Below are positions 15,801-29,015 of a stretch of 64,000 nt of DNA, in pieces. Every line of letters starts with the position of its first letter. The first letter of the stretch is position 1. The notes below the pieces were generated by a model that worked only from the letters and a program-made list of their open reading frames with translations, was not told the origin of the DNA and did no database searches. The translations under genes were made by a program, and so were the position numbers. This stretch comes from Hymenolepis diminuta (Eukaryota > Platyhelminthes > Cestoda > Cyclophyllidea > Hymenolepididae). The DNA lies in assembly GCA_900708905.1 (NCBI GenBank), contig CAADRB010000005.1, positions 2,323,689 through 2,387,688 on the forward strand. The letters are read 5' to 3'.

Positions 15801-18668
15801 CAAATGTTCTAGTGAAGGCGTGATTAGATACGTAAGTGAAATTGTCTCAACCTACGGATTTGGTTTATGTGATTATGAAATGACTTGTGAAATTCAAGGA
15901 GTCCCAATGGTAGATCGGATTGATTAAACCTTATTATTTCAAGGTGATCTAAGTTCTGTTCGTTGCTGATTCCCTGCGGATAAGAATGCTCAAACAGCGT
16001 TCAAAGTTGCAGTATTGAAGTGAATTGAATTAAAACTCGCTGAGGAGTAGAAACATACTGAATTTTATAAGATAAGAAATGATATTCTTTTTTACTTATA
16101 CTATTACACCTATATTTCATGCTCTGCTTATATTCATAAACACGTTTGCAAGTCTGTAATTGTTTGGGACTGTACTTATTACAAAGGAACTTTATCTATT
16201 TGAAAAACGGGCAGTTTTGCACTAAATATTATTATAACCCATGGCAGAGCAAGAGATTTGTATTTTTATTCATGAGAAGCAACTGAACCTCGGCAACCGT
16301 GATTAGTCCAACAAGGGATAAGGAGAGAGGATCGAAATGATGTTTGGAGTAAAGGTATGAAAGAAGCCTTGATTCATTTAATGTTCTTACCCAGGTTGTA
16401 CACTATATACTCAATGGGTGGCCTTAATCAGCTCTAAGCCAGCATAGTCTAGCTTTCTCAGACTTGGGAAGAAATATTAATCATCTCAGTCCGCTAATAA
16501 GTGCTACACATTATAAAATCTAACATATTAGAAAATATTCTGTTGTTGAAAATGTTTAGCTATCTGAAGAGACAGATACATCAAGATGGTACGAAAGACC
16601 TTTCGGTTTAATCTATTTTCAAGTTATCTGGAAACACCGAAGTTATGAAGCCAATCGGGAATCTAGGGACAGATTATGAGGTTTCAGAACTGGAACGAAG
16701 TATATCGAGCAAAAGTGAACAACCAGATAAATCCAAATTTCACTTGAATAAAGAATCTGCTGATGCCTTGGCTATTAGTCCTGATTTCTTCCAGATTCCT
16801 ACTCTAAAACACCACTTTGAATTGTTCTGCTCTCCCGATGTTTATGATTATCCCATGATTAAGTGTAAGTTTCTATTTGGCCTTGGGACAAAAAACAATA
16901 AAGGGGTCACTGATCGATACTGGTAGCTTGTCACTTCACTTTATACCAAAATCAGTGATTTATTTTTTCCCCTTATAGTGTGGGCACATATGACCAAGGA
17001 AGACAGAATGACAAAAAGCTCTTCAATCCTTATTTTTAGACCCATCTGATCATAGGGTAGCACCAGATGGATGTCGATTACAGTTTTTTCTAAGCCATGC
17101 ACCTTCATCTTACGTATCTAACGAATAGCGGTTCAGATTTTCGTGGTATTAATTTTGGCATTGGGAGAATGTGGTTGGTAAAATCGATGCAACTGATTTG
17201 TATGTGATGTAAAACCATCCAAACTGAAATACGAGTGACTTACATACTTAAATGATGGCAAGTCACAAAATTGTACACACCATTTATAATAAATGACAAT
17301 TTATTTGAATTAATTTCATATTGTTTTGCTCAAAAATGTAAATAATGAATAAATTCAATAAATAAATTGATAAATAACTTAGAATGAGACTATATTTTTT
17401 TTTTGAACAATAAGTAACAAATGTATTTTTTATCAACAAATCAATCCACTATTTACCAATTTTGAATGAACTTTATAAATTACACACTCGAATTTTTATT
17501 TATAGATGCATAATTATTCTATTTTGTATTTATTTTTGTATTAAGCTGTTTGTTATAACTTCTTACTGTCAAGAACACATGCCCTAGCAAACAATGTATG
17601 AGTCAAGATTTTGAGTTTTAATGGTTCATGGGAAATTATTTGATTCCAACAACGAAAGGCACAACTGGAATGTGAAAAGAAAAAGTGGGAGGAAGTGCGA
17701 ATTTGAAATGAAATCTAGATCTCAAATGTTAGGTTTTAACAACGCATTTAATGAAATTTGCAATTTTCTGTTGAGAGGGCCTCTAAAGCCTCCAGCAATT
17801 AGATATGTGATTAAGGCAAAAAGGCAATCTCTTGGAATATGAAATAATCATAAATTTAAACCTATTGAAATTTAATTTTTACAGTTATTAAACCTATTCA
17901 TATTCAGAATGTACGTTTTGAAGTGACTGAAAACGTATTATAACCTTGAAAACCCACATCCATAGCTGTAACCTTCTCAAGAGGTCTCAATAAGCAACAC
18001 TGACTCAGAATACATAATGGGGTGAAAGGGATATCTTAAGGAATTCAAGAAACAAATAACTTGTCAATAATCAGTAACTCAGTTCCCTTAGATTCTAAAT
18101 ACGTAAAATTGGCTATTAAAAACTCCTTTCATATAAAAATGAACTTCAAATAGCGCAAAACGAGCGTATGGAGAATTAAAGCCGTAATATGCGCTCAAAA
18201 TAAAAGCTTACTCTTAGCTGGAATCTTTTGAGCCCTTGATTTGACGTTCGTTTTTTGTTTGGACGGGTCACTATGCACCAGGGAGGAGAAGGGTTCATCA
18301 TTCTGCGAAAGTAAGCTATGAATATTTACATTCTCTTCAGTTGTTGATGCCTCTCTATCACAGTTGTCGTCGCACACGCTGACAAGAATATTTCCAACTG
18401 ACTGACAAGAGCACTGACAGTTTGTTAAAGGGTCGTGCCAACTGGAAAATAATCCATGTCGTTCACCTTCTGCATCATAACAAAAATCCACTTTCTGGTT
18501 GTCCTCGAAGTTGAGGTTATTTCCACTATTTTCGTCGGAAGTTTCTGAGATTTTTGATCTAACGTCACGCAAACAGGAGGCTTCAGTAATCAAACAGAGG
18601 AGAATCGTAAAAGCAAGAAGATGACTGCTAGAATTGGTCTTATGAAAACTGGACTGCACTAGGGGCAT
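3640..18668 (-). CDS. Secreted cysteine-rich protein with VWC domain (5' part of gene, two exons)
   Basis: Partial minus-strand gene with coding exons 18668-18212 and 3840-3640, separated by a 14.4-kb intron. The first exon ends in phase 1 at A|GTAAGC and the second begins after a TTTAG acceptor with two bases of a codon, giving a Ser at the junction, so the frames agree. The 219 visible residues hold a signal peptide (1 to about 30), a cysteine cluster at 63-103, a polar linker rich in Ser, Asn and Glu, and a complete VWC domain at 153-217. VWC modules of the chordin, Crossveinless and Kielin families bind BMP/TGF-beta ligands outside the cell; that role here is inference. Both visible introns after the VWC boundaries are phase 1, typical of extracellular modules. 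The 3' part lies beyond position 1, so the family member cannot be named. Extra small exons inside the large intron are possible. Confidence 0.7.
7095..7250 (-). repeat. tRNA-derived SINE, degraded copy
   Basis: This copy shares the body of the SINE seen best at 28870-29015, including the segment reading TTAACCA..CGGTTGGCCA near 7158-7177, the GCTCACTGCG block and a B-box-like AGGTTGCAAATTC on the minus strand. The A-box end is decayed. Similar copies lie at 28870, 44090 and 63296, all in the same orientation. Confidence 0.55.
16645..17049 (+). CDS. Candidate small two-exon gene nested in the VWC intron
   Basis: An open frame starts at ATG 16645 (in-frame stop at 16609-16611) and reaches a perfect donor GTAAGT after 16864. 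A pyrimidine-rich acceptor ending CCTTATAG precedes 16979. Joining the two across the 114-bp intron keeps the frame (phase 1, making a Leu) and gives a protein of about 96 residues ending at TGA 17047-17049. The product is hydrophilic, with an acidic N-terminal half and the segment WAHMTKEDRMTK after the junction. I do not recognise a family. An upstream exon joined at an acceptor near 16623 is also possible, in which case the protein would be longer. Chance open frames of this size do occur here, but the paired splice sites make this one better than its neighbours. Confidence 0.35.
18212..18668 (-). CDS. First coding exon of the VWC gene, with signal peptide
   Basis: I chose the Met at 18668 over the earlier in-frame Met at 18920 because only the former is followed closely by a signal peptide: a short polar start, then the hydrophobic run HLLAFTILLCLI (residues 17-27), with cleavage likely just after ASC near residue 32. 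The 84 codons upstream look like 5' UTR. The mature part is polar, with a cluster at 63-103 (FCYDAEG..W..C.CSC..VC..C) that resembles the first half of a VWC domain. The exon ends in phase 1 at A|GTAAGC. The linker after the cluster is rich in Ser, Glu and Lys and has no cysteine. Confidence 0.7.
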
Positions 18669-21600
18669 TTTTACAATTGTGGAGGTTGAGATCACAGTAA
18701 CTGAACGACGATTTTGTCGCTCTATCCTTAGACCGCATGGGCTGATGGGTCTTTGGATTTTTTGAGGATAAAGATAGGCCTGAATATCGGGATGACAGTG
18801 AGAAGGTGACTGATTCCTTTTGGTAGCCAAAATGACTATAACTTGAGGGGAGGAGTTCAAATAAAGAATTGAAATCGCAACAGAATAATTATTTACCTCT
18901 GGTTGGTGAGGTAACATCACGTAAATTTGAGCAAAAGCCGCCTCATTTTCGCAATATCCGAAAAGGCATCTTTCACTCTCCTGTAGATTGCGTTAATTGT
19001 GCTCTGAATATGATTGTAAGATTGTAACCTGTTTTGCTTGCGTCACCAACACGTGTTTTTAAGAATTGCAGTTATAATATATCACTGTACGCGTAATATG
19101 TTCAAACGACTGGACCAATGTGCATCTCCAGCAGCACAGGGATATCACTATAGAAGCACTACTGTAGATACTATTGTATTCTTTTGCAATTGTGAATAAA
19201 GAAGCAATTCGTAGTATGTTCCCAACCAATGCCATTTAATATATGCGTATATATAGAAGTGATGATGCGCGCGATGTGCGTAAGATCCAATCAACGCACT
19301 CGGCCTTCGGAGAACCAATGAAAATTCTGCACATTCTGAGTAAGTTTAAATTGTTTGTCAGCCCCTAAAATGAAGTTATGGGGTCTTTTTCTGTCCATAA
19401 AATCCAATTTCTGAGCTACTTGCAGCTAGTAATTGAACACTTTTGGGTTGTAAATTTAATTTTTATTCAGACGCAATCGTATTCGAAATTCACTAAATTT
19501 GCGCATATTATACTGAGGGCTGCAATAATTTTAAAGAGTATCAAAATTGTAAGACCTATTTGCTGCAAATGTGCGGAAGACTTAGAAATCTTGATCAGTG
19601 AGGTAATTTTGTTATTTTGTCATTGACCATATTGTTGCGGTCATTTCTCGATCTATACCACGTTCCTCTTTCAGAGTACTTTTTATCAATCCCTGAGGCA
19701 TTTCTAAATCACAAGGCATTTTATGTTTTTAATAAGACGTTCATGAAACTGACCAACTGAATTGTTTCAACTCATATTCACGCATGCGAAATGGATAACG
19801 TCATCTAAAAGATATGGAGTCACATGCAAAATTAATTAGCGTTTTGGGAAAAATATAGAGAGTTGAATTAAAGGAACTTTTAAACCACAACTGGATCACC
19901 ATTTTCCAGATTCTTTCCACCATTTAGTCTCCATTTTCACTTTATTTATTTCAATATATTTCTCTACGGTAGATCTCTTTGTAATAAGAAATCGGAAATT
20001 TTTGTTTTCGTGCTTGCCATGGCGATAAAATACGTTGCAAAATCATCTGGTTGGGAGCCTCGAAATCGGACAAATTTACTGAAAGGCCCCATTTTTCGAA
20101 GACTGCATATTGTGCTCAGGTATATTCCTAACAGGAACATTAATTTTTCACTATTCAAAAAACCAAAGAAAATTTTCCTCAATCTTGAAATCGATTAATG
20201 TCGCATTTCCTCATTAACTTATTATCACTTATTCTTCAATGAACCTTAGAAATAATTAAGTAAAACCTAGGTGAATAAATGAGTATGATTAAATTTTAAT
20301 ACGATTCAATGCGTTCTTCTGGTAAAAGATAGAAAGAAAAAACACTAAGCGTGTAAAAGTGTTATGAACGCATAGTTATAGAATGAATCATGGGGCACAA
20401 TCTAATAGCCTTTTGGGTTTTAAATAGCCTCTTAATTCCATCTTCTAATAAGAGAGAGCATTTCATAATACAAACATCTGAGTTTTTATACAAATCTTGG
20501 AGAAATTTCAAGCAATTATTTAGACTTTGGAAAAATAGTCAAAAAATCCATAAAGACGCTAGCCACAAAGAAGTCAGTCGGCATTCATCATTTCATAGAA
20601 TGAAACTGAGTCTTCATAAATTGTGAGACTTAATAGCCATAATCTGATTAGGTAATAATATTGACTTGAGGCTCGAAAAATCTTGGTATTCTAGCCTCAC
20701 TTTATAACAAATTAAGTAGATACATTGATAAACAGAACACTTTCCAATATATTGAATTTAAGATTAGGGAATATATGGCGATTTTATTCCAGAGGGTGGT
20801 ATTTCATCAGTGGTGTCTTCAAGTGAGGAGTACATACAAGGATGACTTCTCTGGTTGTAGAATTTCTAAATGGGGGTTATTTTAGCAAGATGTCACTAAA
20901 ACAACCGATGATCCGCGATTGGTCCCTTGCCCGGAAGAGCAATATATATAAACACTTTGATTTGGTGCGTGTGATTAGTCAAATATCACTATGTAACTAT
21001 TAATCTCCTAATATGGACACATAGAGAATGGCTAATTTGTTAATGTATTTTTTCAATCGAAGGTATCTCATCTAAAGGACTACGTGAGACTGAAATATAG
21101 TGCACTATAGTCGGTTATAGAAATGGACGACTGATAGGGTAGACACATGCCTGCTACGCATCCAATAGAGTGAGAAGCTAGAATAGGTGATCTGACCATG
21201 AATCGAAGTCTAGAAAATTTAATGAACAAGCACAAAAGAGGACTTCTGCTACTTATTGCCTTTAAAGATTTGCATTCAATGTAATCATGAGAGTACATTA
21301 TTTCAAATATTGTTAAGTTTCTGCTTTTGCGTATGAGGTGAAATTTGCAAAATGTTGATATGCTGGCAACGAACAAAGGTGTATCTTACTTGCTGAGGTG
21401 TTATTATGAAGGGTTCTCTGGTTATCTTGCAGCTCACCCACAGTGAACTCTTACTCTAATTTTTGCCTTTTTGATTTGCCCCAATTTTCTAATCCCAAAG
21501 TTGCTAGCGACAAATTTCTCTGTCCTCAAACTATTTATTGACCTCTTCCGCTTTCTAATCCAGGTTTTCAATTTTTCGGTCACAACCCTGGCATCTTCAT

Positions 21601-24600
21601 GATATAAATATTTTATATTTTCATAAAATGCGCTGGTGAAGTTTATTGAACCTTAGCAAGACAATTGCTTCCGCCATCTCACGTTGATGATGCATTAGCT
21701 GTAGCCCACACCTAGTATTATCATAGGGTTTATTCAAAATGCACCTGCGGTCTTTGTGAAAAATTCGAGGGCCTTGGTAACTAAACAGCATTGCTAAAAA
21801 TCAAACTTTACCACAGGTTTTCTATTTTTTCCCCTTTGTAATACCAAAGTTGTACTTAAAGGCAAAAGTGAAATTTTGAAGGCGCAACGTTTTTCCACTG
21901 TTTCAAACACCATAATAAAAATGTTAAAATTTTTGATGTTTGTAATTTGAACCGAGAGATATCAAATTTCGTAGATTTGAAAGTTTTTCAGTTTTTTTCT
22001 AAAATAGATTACAATAATTTAAGTTTTAAAGTCTGTAAATTAAATTCAGTTCATGTCCGCGAACAGCGAATAGAAAAAGGGCTGAATTCCCCCTTCTTCT
22101 TAACCAGTTCGCCCTTTATTAAAGAAATTTCAAATAGTCATTCATCTTTATATATGTAAATAGGCCAAGCATATGATACGAGTCTATGCAGCGATTATGG
22201 ATATGAATTTTGTTTTAAACACCTGATGCGATTCATTTGAATTGATGGCACCAAAAGTAAGTCAGACAATGCAAATAAAGCTAAAACTTAGCAGTTGTGT
22301 TTTGGACAATGTAAGTGAACCATTCATTTCCATTGCTCAACATTTATGTAACCTCCATTCTCTGTAAATATAGACTTATGATCGGACTCTTCATGTCTAT
22401 AAACCTCACTCTCAGTCATTCGCTCAAATGTGTATTTCTTCTATTTCTATTTCTGACCTGTTGACCCTATCTGAGATGACTTTTGGTAAAAGAGACTGTT
22501 ATGACCACCTGTTGAGATCCCACGTATGGTATCAGCCCATCTGCCATCATGCTCTTTCTAATCTCCACCTAGAGTTCGCAGACGGCTTTGTGCCCTCTGC
22601 TGAGTCCTGAACATCTGAAAGAACTACATGTATCCTACGTAAACATACAACACACTGCTGCTTTCTGGCTTGCACTTAGTCCTTCTCTCTCTCTCTCTCC
22701 CTCTTAGTCTCTGACATTTTTGCCATTGTATTTCCCTTTATCCATCTTAAGCTGTGGTGAAGTTAGATGCGTTATAGCTCAGATGAACTCTACAGTTCCT
22801 CTACTGTCTAACAAGACATCTAACTTCAGCGCTTTTTAAAAATGTCCTTATTGTTATAAAGAGCGGTAAGTCAAACACAACAAGGAAAAATGCAATTTCT
22901 CTGAATGTAAAAAGATGCGTTATATGTCGTATTAAAGACTGACCATTATTTTACTTCTTGTGCAAATCATGTACCCGAGGTATTTATTCTCAAGATCCTG
23001 TTCAATTAAAATTTCTGCTTTCATCGCATTCGGAACATGACGTCTATTATCATGCTTAAATTTAAGAACCGTTTTAAATGCACATTTCGCACATATCTCT
23101 ACACATGTTACAGATCAACCATACTTCATTGTACTCTCGTACGCCTCGCGGGGTAATAAAATCAAACACCGTTATTTTTAAATCTAATTAATATATTAAA
23201 ATCCGTTCATGGAAGCCACATAGCATGTAATAATTCAATTTTTAATAAATTTGTTTTATTTTAACTGAATTGAGATTGCATTACTTGAATAATTTTCCTT
23301 TGCATACCGAACGGACAAGTAGAAGCAGCAAATGTCCAATAAACGGTAAATAACGCATTTATAAAAACTCAAGTCTTAGAATTTGTGAATCACGAAAATA
23401 ATTTTCTATTCTCTGGTGGTAGATACGAGTTTTAATAGCAACAGTTTTATGCATCATTTCACTGTGAATCTTCGGTTAAAATCACAATGAACATATTTCA
23501 AAATGTGGGTATTCTATTCGCGAAGGTAGATGGGCCTTTAATCCTTAATTCTCCTTAATTTGAAACTTATAGGGAAGTGAGTTTCATTTAATCTGGGTAA
23601 TCAAAAACTGGAAATTGGTTACAGATAAGAAATTTCAATTAATCTTAACACATAAGTGGTAGCAGTAGAATAACAGAATTCTCAACAACAGCAAAATGGG
23701 TGCTTACACCCTTGTCATAGAAATAGCTACATTTATTGCCATTTCACTCAATCCATTGGGTATCGGTTGTGCCTTATAGGTTCTCAGTTTTGGCTGCTTT
23801 TTTCCAGTTTATCAAAGAAAAAACCCATGGTTAATTCACAGCTGACAGAGGTTAACTGGATGGATATGGTAAAGCGCATCTGGATATATACTGGTCGTAC
23901 TTTAAGGACGTATCAAGTTCCGTAATGTCACGAACATATAGACACATACATAAAGTCACTAATTTCCGGTCAGATTGGATTGCTTTGAATAAGCAAACGA
24001 ATTTTAAGTGAAGCACAGTTATAACAGCCAACAGTGCTGATTCCAGTCTCATAAGGCGTAAATCTCCACTTCCAGGGAATTCGAGCAAAAGCAAATTGTA
24101 TTCAAGCAGTCACATAAAAGAAAACGATGCTTTTGCACAATTCCGGAAAATCACTGCCCCTCAAGCTCAAGGGTCAACTGGAACTTTTAATGCCCGATTT
24201 CCGAATTTTAGCTCTTCTAAAACGCATGCGTGGTTTAAATATTATACATAATAATGTCGTCCTTAACGTTTACGTCAAATTCAATTCGGATCTATTCGAA
24301 GGGCCCTCAGAAAAAGCAGAGGAAGATATTACCACTTCCGCAAACAAGTTTCCCTACATTTTTCCCTAATTATATTCTCATAGTTATAACTATACATTTG
24401 CTATTCCAAATAGTATTATACAGACCATTTTAATCATTGATGAGTAGTATCATTTAATTGGAAGAGGAATACGATATCCTCAACTAGTTTCATCTCAATG
24501 AGAAATTTTCCTTCGTTTGAATTTCGGAGGGATACCAGAGAAGAGGCATAAAAAGTGTAGATTTACCCTTCCAAAATGGTATACTTTTCTTTAAAACCTA

Positions 24601-25379
24601 TACACTTTATCCGCTATCCAGCGCATATTTGAATACTGAATGCTATGCTGCCAACTATGAATTCGACTCACTTTTTATTGTGAGTTGATTAACTAGCTAT
24701 GACAACCGTGGTATTATAAAAAAATAAAATAAATCCACTCTTATTCCATATAATTCAGGATGTAAGGTTCTTAACATTAATTAGATTAATTCTATTCCGG
24801 ATTATGGATAATAAAATTCTCATGAAAGATCAATAAGTGGAAAAATTTAATTTGTGTCAAAACGTCAAATGCAAAACATTGTTCATTCATTAATGAATGA
24901 ATAATTATTATTATGTCTTATTGAACCTGGTTATTCGATTAAGGTGAACTTTTAAATAACTTAATTTATTAATAGAAATAGCGATTGTGGGGGAGTAGCA
25001 TCTGCCATTCAAATGAGATTACACATCTCATTTTCTTTCTAGCATTAAATTTCACTCCTTTTTAACTGCTTAGTTGAATAAAGAATTTGAAAAATTAAAT
25101 AAATAGAAAGATTATTTCTTACTATACAAAATTACTAGGTTTTGTGCTCGCTTTCGGCTTCAGTTAACTATACACCACTGATGAACTAATAAACGACCTA
25201 CGGGCCGACATTCAATGCTTTGCTTCTAGATAACTGAAAAGTCGTCTGAACAATGTAAATGACAGTAAGAAAATAAAAATGAGAAGTCAATGGAGTTAGG
25301 CCATCAATGGAATAATTTATCAGTTTAACTGGTAAGGCAATAGAGAATAACAGTCGATAAAGATCTATAAGAGTTAGAA
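18669..25379. other. Intergenic, no gene recognised
   Basis: AT-rich stretch upstream of the VWC gene. It should contain the promoter and any 5' UTR exon of that gene, but I cannot place them. Open frames such as 21080-21376 (minus) and 24127-24369 (plus) lack motifs, splice context or homologous copies. A short CT run lies at about 22685-22700 within a somewhat more GC-rich stretch (22380-22760) that I could not identify. Confidence 0.5.
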
Positions 25380-25590
25380 AGATAAATTGTTGGCCCAAGA
25401 AGCTTTAGGAAATACAACCGTTAGATACAACTGTCTACCACAGCATAGTGTCTTGGTGGTGTGCATCCCAGCTACTAGTTTCTCATTAGCCAGTGTTCTC
25501 CAAATTTGGTTTGCACGTTGTTAAATGCTTCCATACTGGCTGGCGAGTTCGCTAGGTTAGATTACTTCTCATTCTGCAGTACCAACCTGG
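25380..25590 (+). repeat. Interspersed repeat, family C, copy 1
   Basis: This segment aligns by eye with 61690-61915 and, over its right part, with 49490-49620. Shared blocks include AAGAAGC near the left, TTTCTCATT in the middle and CAGTACCAAC or ACCAACGTGC near the right end. All three copies lie in the plus orientation and are strongly diverged. No coding capacity or terminal repeats were seen, so the class is unknown. Confidence 0.45.
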
Positions 25591-28500
25591 TTTGTAGCTT
25601 ACAAATTTATAAAGGAGACCGTAGCAGATTTCCAGACACTTGCACATTCATACAGTGTATCGCATGACATCTGAATCATTCAATCCTGCGGATTAATTAG
25701 CACAAATTTGATGAAAAGTGATCAATTATAAATAGGAGAATCAAAAGGAATGAAATTTTGCCACTACTGTTTCATAAATATCCATTCTATTTAAGCTTGC
25801 ATCATGGATGACAGGTAATGATAGAGAACCAGATTCTTGAGCCTTTGGATGTTGAATTGAAGGTTAACATTCTTTAATCTCTAACAGTGGATTTGGAATC
25901 GATAAGCCCCCTAATTTGGGACCATATTATCTGAAAAGTATGTGTTTTTTGTTTACTGTCTTTAACTTTCAGACAAATTCGACATTGTTACTGATATATA
26001 CAACTTCAAAATTCATAGAAACAAATCGTTTCATTTGAAAAATGATATCCATTGTATTAATTCGGGCAATGACCCTCTCGAAGATTTAACGCTCTTTGAT
26101 TCCTCATCAAGGGTTTTGCTTTCAAAACTGATTTATTTAAATGTGAATATAAACACTGCGAGTGTTTGGAAGAACAAGAATAAAAAGTCTATTTCTTCCT
26201 ATCTTTTATATTATAATGTTTACTCTAAATGACAAGATGAAACTTGTCATATTTTATCGCGGGGAAGCATCTGAACACAAGTATCAACGAAGCAGTCAAG
26301 TATCGGCTGAAAGAAAAGGAGCTGAGTGGGACCAGAATACAATGTCGGAGTAGCAAGGAAGTTTCACAAAATAGGAGCCTGGATTCAAGCTGTATACTTT
26401 TGAATTCTAGGATATGGATCACTGCTTCAAAATTCAGGATTTATTCGCTGATTCCTGAACAAATTTATTTCCGGTGAGACCAGCGCTTATTGACCAGTCT
26501 AAAAACGTTGAATGACTGGTCACCCAGATATTAGCAAGTAATAAGACCCAACGTGATCCTCTAACATAAATTATAAATTTTCTTTTCGATCGATTTCTAA
26601 TAGCAGTCAAGACGTCTATTAAGTAGTTAGAATTAACGGAAATTTTGTTTATTGTACGCTAGATTCTGCTCATCTCCTCTTCATTAGGGATTTGAATTAT
26701 TCCATCGCTTTTCGCAGTTAGATGCTCTCTCAAGATTAAAGTTGTGAATATGTTACTTCAAATTGCACATACTTTTTAAAATTAGGCAGAGAATGGAGTA
26801 TACTCATAGAGAGTCCATCAGAATTGCCGATTTGAAGGACCGCTGATAATTCTATTCAAAATCAAAATATCAACTTTATCTTATTTGTCACACTTGCTAA
26901 ATTTTCAATCCCGAAAATATCCAATGGTATTTTTAATACTTTAATACTTCAACAAGAATGAAGGGGCATTTGGTAAAAGTTATTTATCTCTTTTTACACA
27001 AAATGCAATTGCGAATTTCGAGTTGCTTTCCCACATTAATAAAACATTACTTAGCGGTTGACATCATGATTCGTGAAAAACCACTGAGAAATTTCACAAC
27101 TGACATTAAAATATGTGGCATTTTTAATTATGACGAATTAATCACAGAGCATATACATCGAGTATTATTCGGATATATCCAAACGCAAACTGAATATCTC
27201 TAATAATTTTTAACTCAACTATTATGAGGCAAACTAAAAAAGTTGCTTGAAAGAGAACAATAAACATAAGGAATATTGTGATGCTCAAACTCTTGAAATG
27301 TGAAAAAATCTTGGCCTGACCTCCCTCCCCTAAATTTTGTTTCTGCACCTCATAGTATTGGAATGTAATCTGTAAAGATGTGTTCCCTCTGATGTCTTTG
27401 TGTTTAGATGGAAATATATGTCAGGGATATCATATAAACCCTCAATTGAGTGGAGGAGCCGAGCACGACTTGTGGATATACAAACGTTAGGTCAAAGACG
27501 TGTTTTTGCATTCCTTTCTAGAAATTATTAATTCATTCGATTCGCCAGCTGGGCGACAGAAAGTTCACTAATTCAACGACATCTATGCAAGAAGTTGGTA
27601 GTGGTATAAGATTTATCTATTCTGTTGAGATTTTAGAAGAAAGTTTGATATATATTTAAATACTGCATCCTTTGTGGCCTCTAAACTTCCGCATAATTTT
27701 CAACCACCTTACTTGTTAGTTAGTAATTCTAAAATCAAAAAATTTATATTGGCCAAAAAATTATCAATTCTAATAATATTAACTTTGTTCTGAAAATATT
27801 AATAAGTCCATTTATTTAGAGATGGTATCAAGGTATCAACTGAACAAAACTGACTAGTTTTCGCATTTTTATACACTGAATAGAAGTCAGCGAGGTTTTA
27901 TGATTAGCTTTCGAGTATTTGAGTACTTTTCAGGTATTTCTAGCTACCAAAATCAGGAAAATATGTCCACATAATTTGTAGAGCAGCCTTGAATTTAGAA
28001 TAAATGAATGAAAGCTCAACACGGCAGCCTAAAATATTAGAAAAATTTGTTTTTATCACCAATTTTTACTTCTTCAGCCCGTATCTGGTGAGATTTCTAA
28101 GCCATCAGGGTTAGGGCAGGGGTTAGCATTGCACAAAGTTTTCGTGTTTAACAAATATGAATGCTTTTCTTAGTTTTTTTCCACCATGTCATCTCCACTT
28201 CAGATATCTGAGGGGATTTTGTTTAACTGAGTTGAAGTTTTGAGGAAAAAATTGATTTTTCGATTTGAAAACTGCTTTGGATTGCAGTTTATTAAGCACT
28301 AGAGTTCCCGAAGTGACACATTTCACGAATCGGTGCCTATTTGCATTAAATAGAAAAAATTGTACATCTCTAACTTCATCACTTGAAAAGTTCTGGCTAT
28401 TTGTATCTGTTCAATCATCAAAGATGGGTATTGACTAAGTTCTACAAGCTACAATTTGGGATTTACTTATTGTTACCCCAAAATAACACCGCGTCCTCAC

Positions 28501-28869
28501 ATTACTGATGCACTGAGCATGTAACCTCACATTAGTCATTGTTTAAATCTATTATTCTATTACACAATAATTGACATTTTCACATGCTTGGTAATGAGAG
28601 ACATGTATCAGTAAATAAATTGCTCTTGCCAAAACCCGTTTTGGATATTTTTGGGTGTGTATCCATATTCACCCTATTTTCATAGGGGTTTTTAGATATG
28701 AATTTCAAATGTGATTCAGTTTGTGAATCATGCTTACTTTCAAGGTGCATGCAATCTTTCCTCATTTCCTTGACTCGCACTAACGTAATCTGACCACCAA
28801 CCATTGATGGAAGACTCCAACCCTCACTTAAGAGAGTTTGTCCAGCCACCGCCATGGTTGGGAGATAGC
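25591..28869. other. Intergenic, no gene recognised
   Basis: AT-rich sequence with several overlapping short open frames (for example near 26035-26477), none with a motif or good splice sites. No named repeat was recognised. Confidence 0.5.
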
Positions 28870-29015
28870 GTCATTGTAGCTCTCTGGTGAGAAATTCTAA
28901 TTCTACCGTACCATTTATTACCTAGACCTAACCATTCTGCTCACTATATGTTTACCGATGGGCAGTGAATTCAGGACCTGCACCTCTCAGGCGAGCATAT
29001 TAATCGCTGCACCAC
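28870..29015 (-). repeat. tRNA-derived SINE, best-preserved copy
   Basis: On the minus strand the copy begins with an RNA polymerase III A box (TGGTGCAGCGA, 29014-29004), matching the consensus TRGYNNARNGG except at the last base. A B-box-like GGTCCTGAATT follows at 28978-28968, 36 bases downstream, the spacing seen in tRNA genes. Between them lies CTCGCCTGAGAGG, reminiscent of a tRNA arm. The tRNA-like head is followed by an unrelated body running to about 28870. This head-plus-body layout is that of a tRNA-derived SINE, which depends on a LINE for movement. The parent tRNA is not identified. Confidence 0.6.

Larger units (their letters stand above)
3841..18211 (-). other. 14.4-kb intron of the VWC gene
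   Basis: Long AT-rich stretch between the two coding exons of the VWC gene. It holds a degraded tRNA-derived SINE (about 7095-7250), a short AAT repeat at about 8205-8220 and a candidate nested plus-strand gene (16645-17049). Other short open frames have no splice support or recognisable motif. The intron length is inferred from phase agreement of the flanking exons; a transcript would be needed to exclude further small exons. Confidence 0.6.

Noticed and set aside
24127..24369. 80-residue open frame
   Set aside because: An equally long frame lies next to it on the other strand, and neither has motif or splice support.
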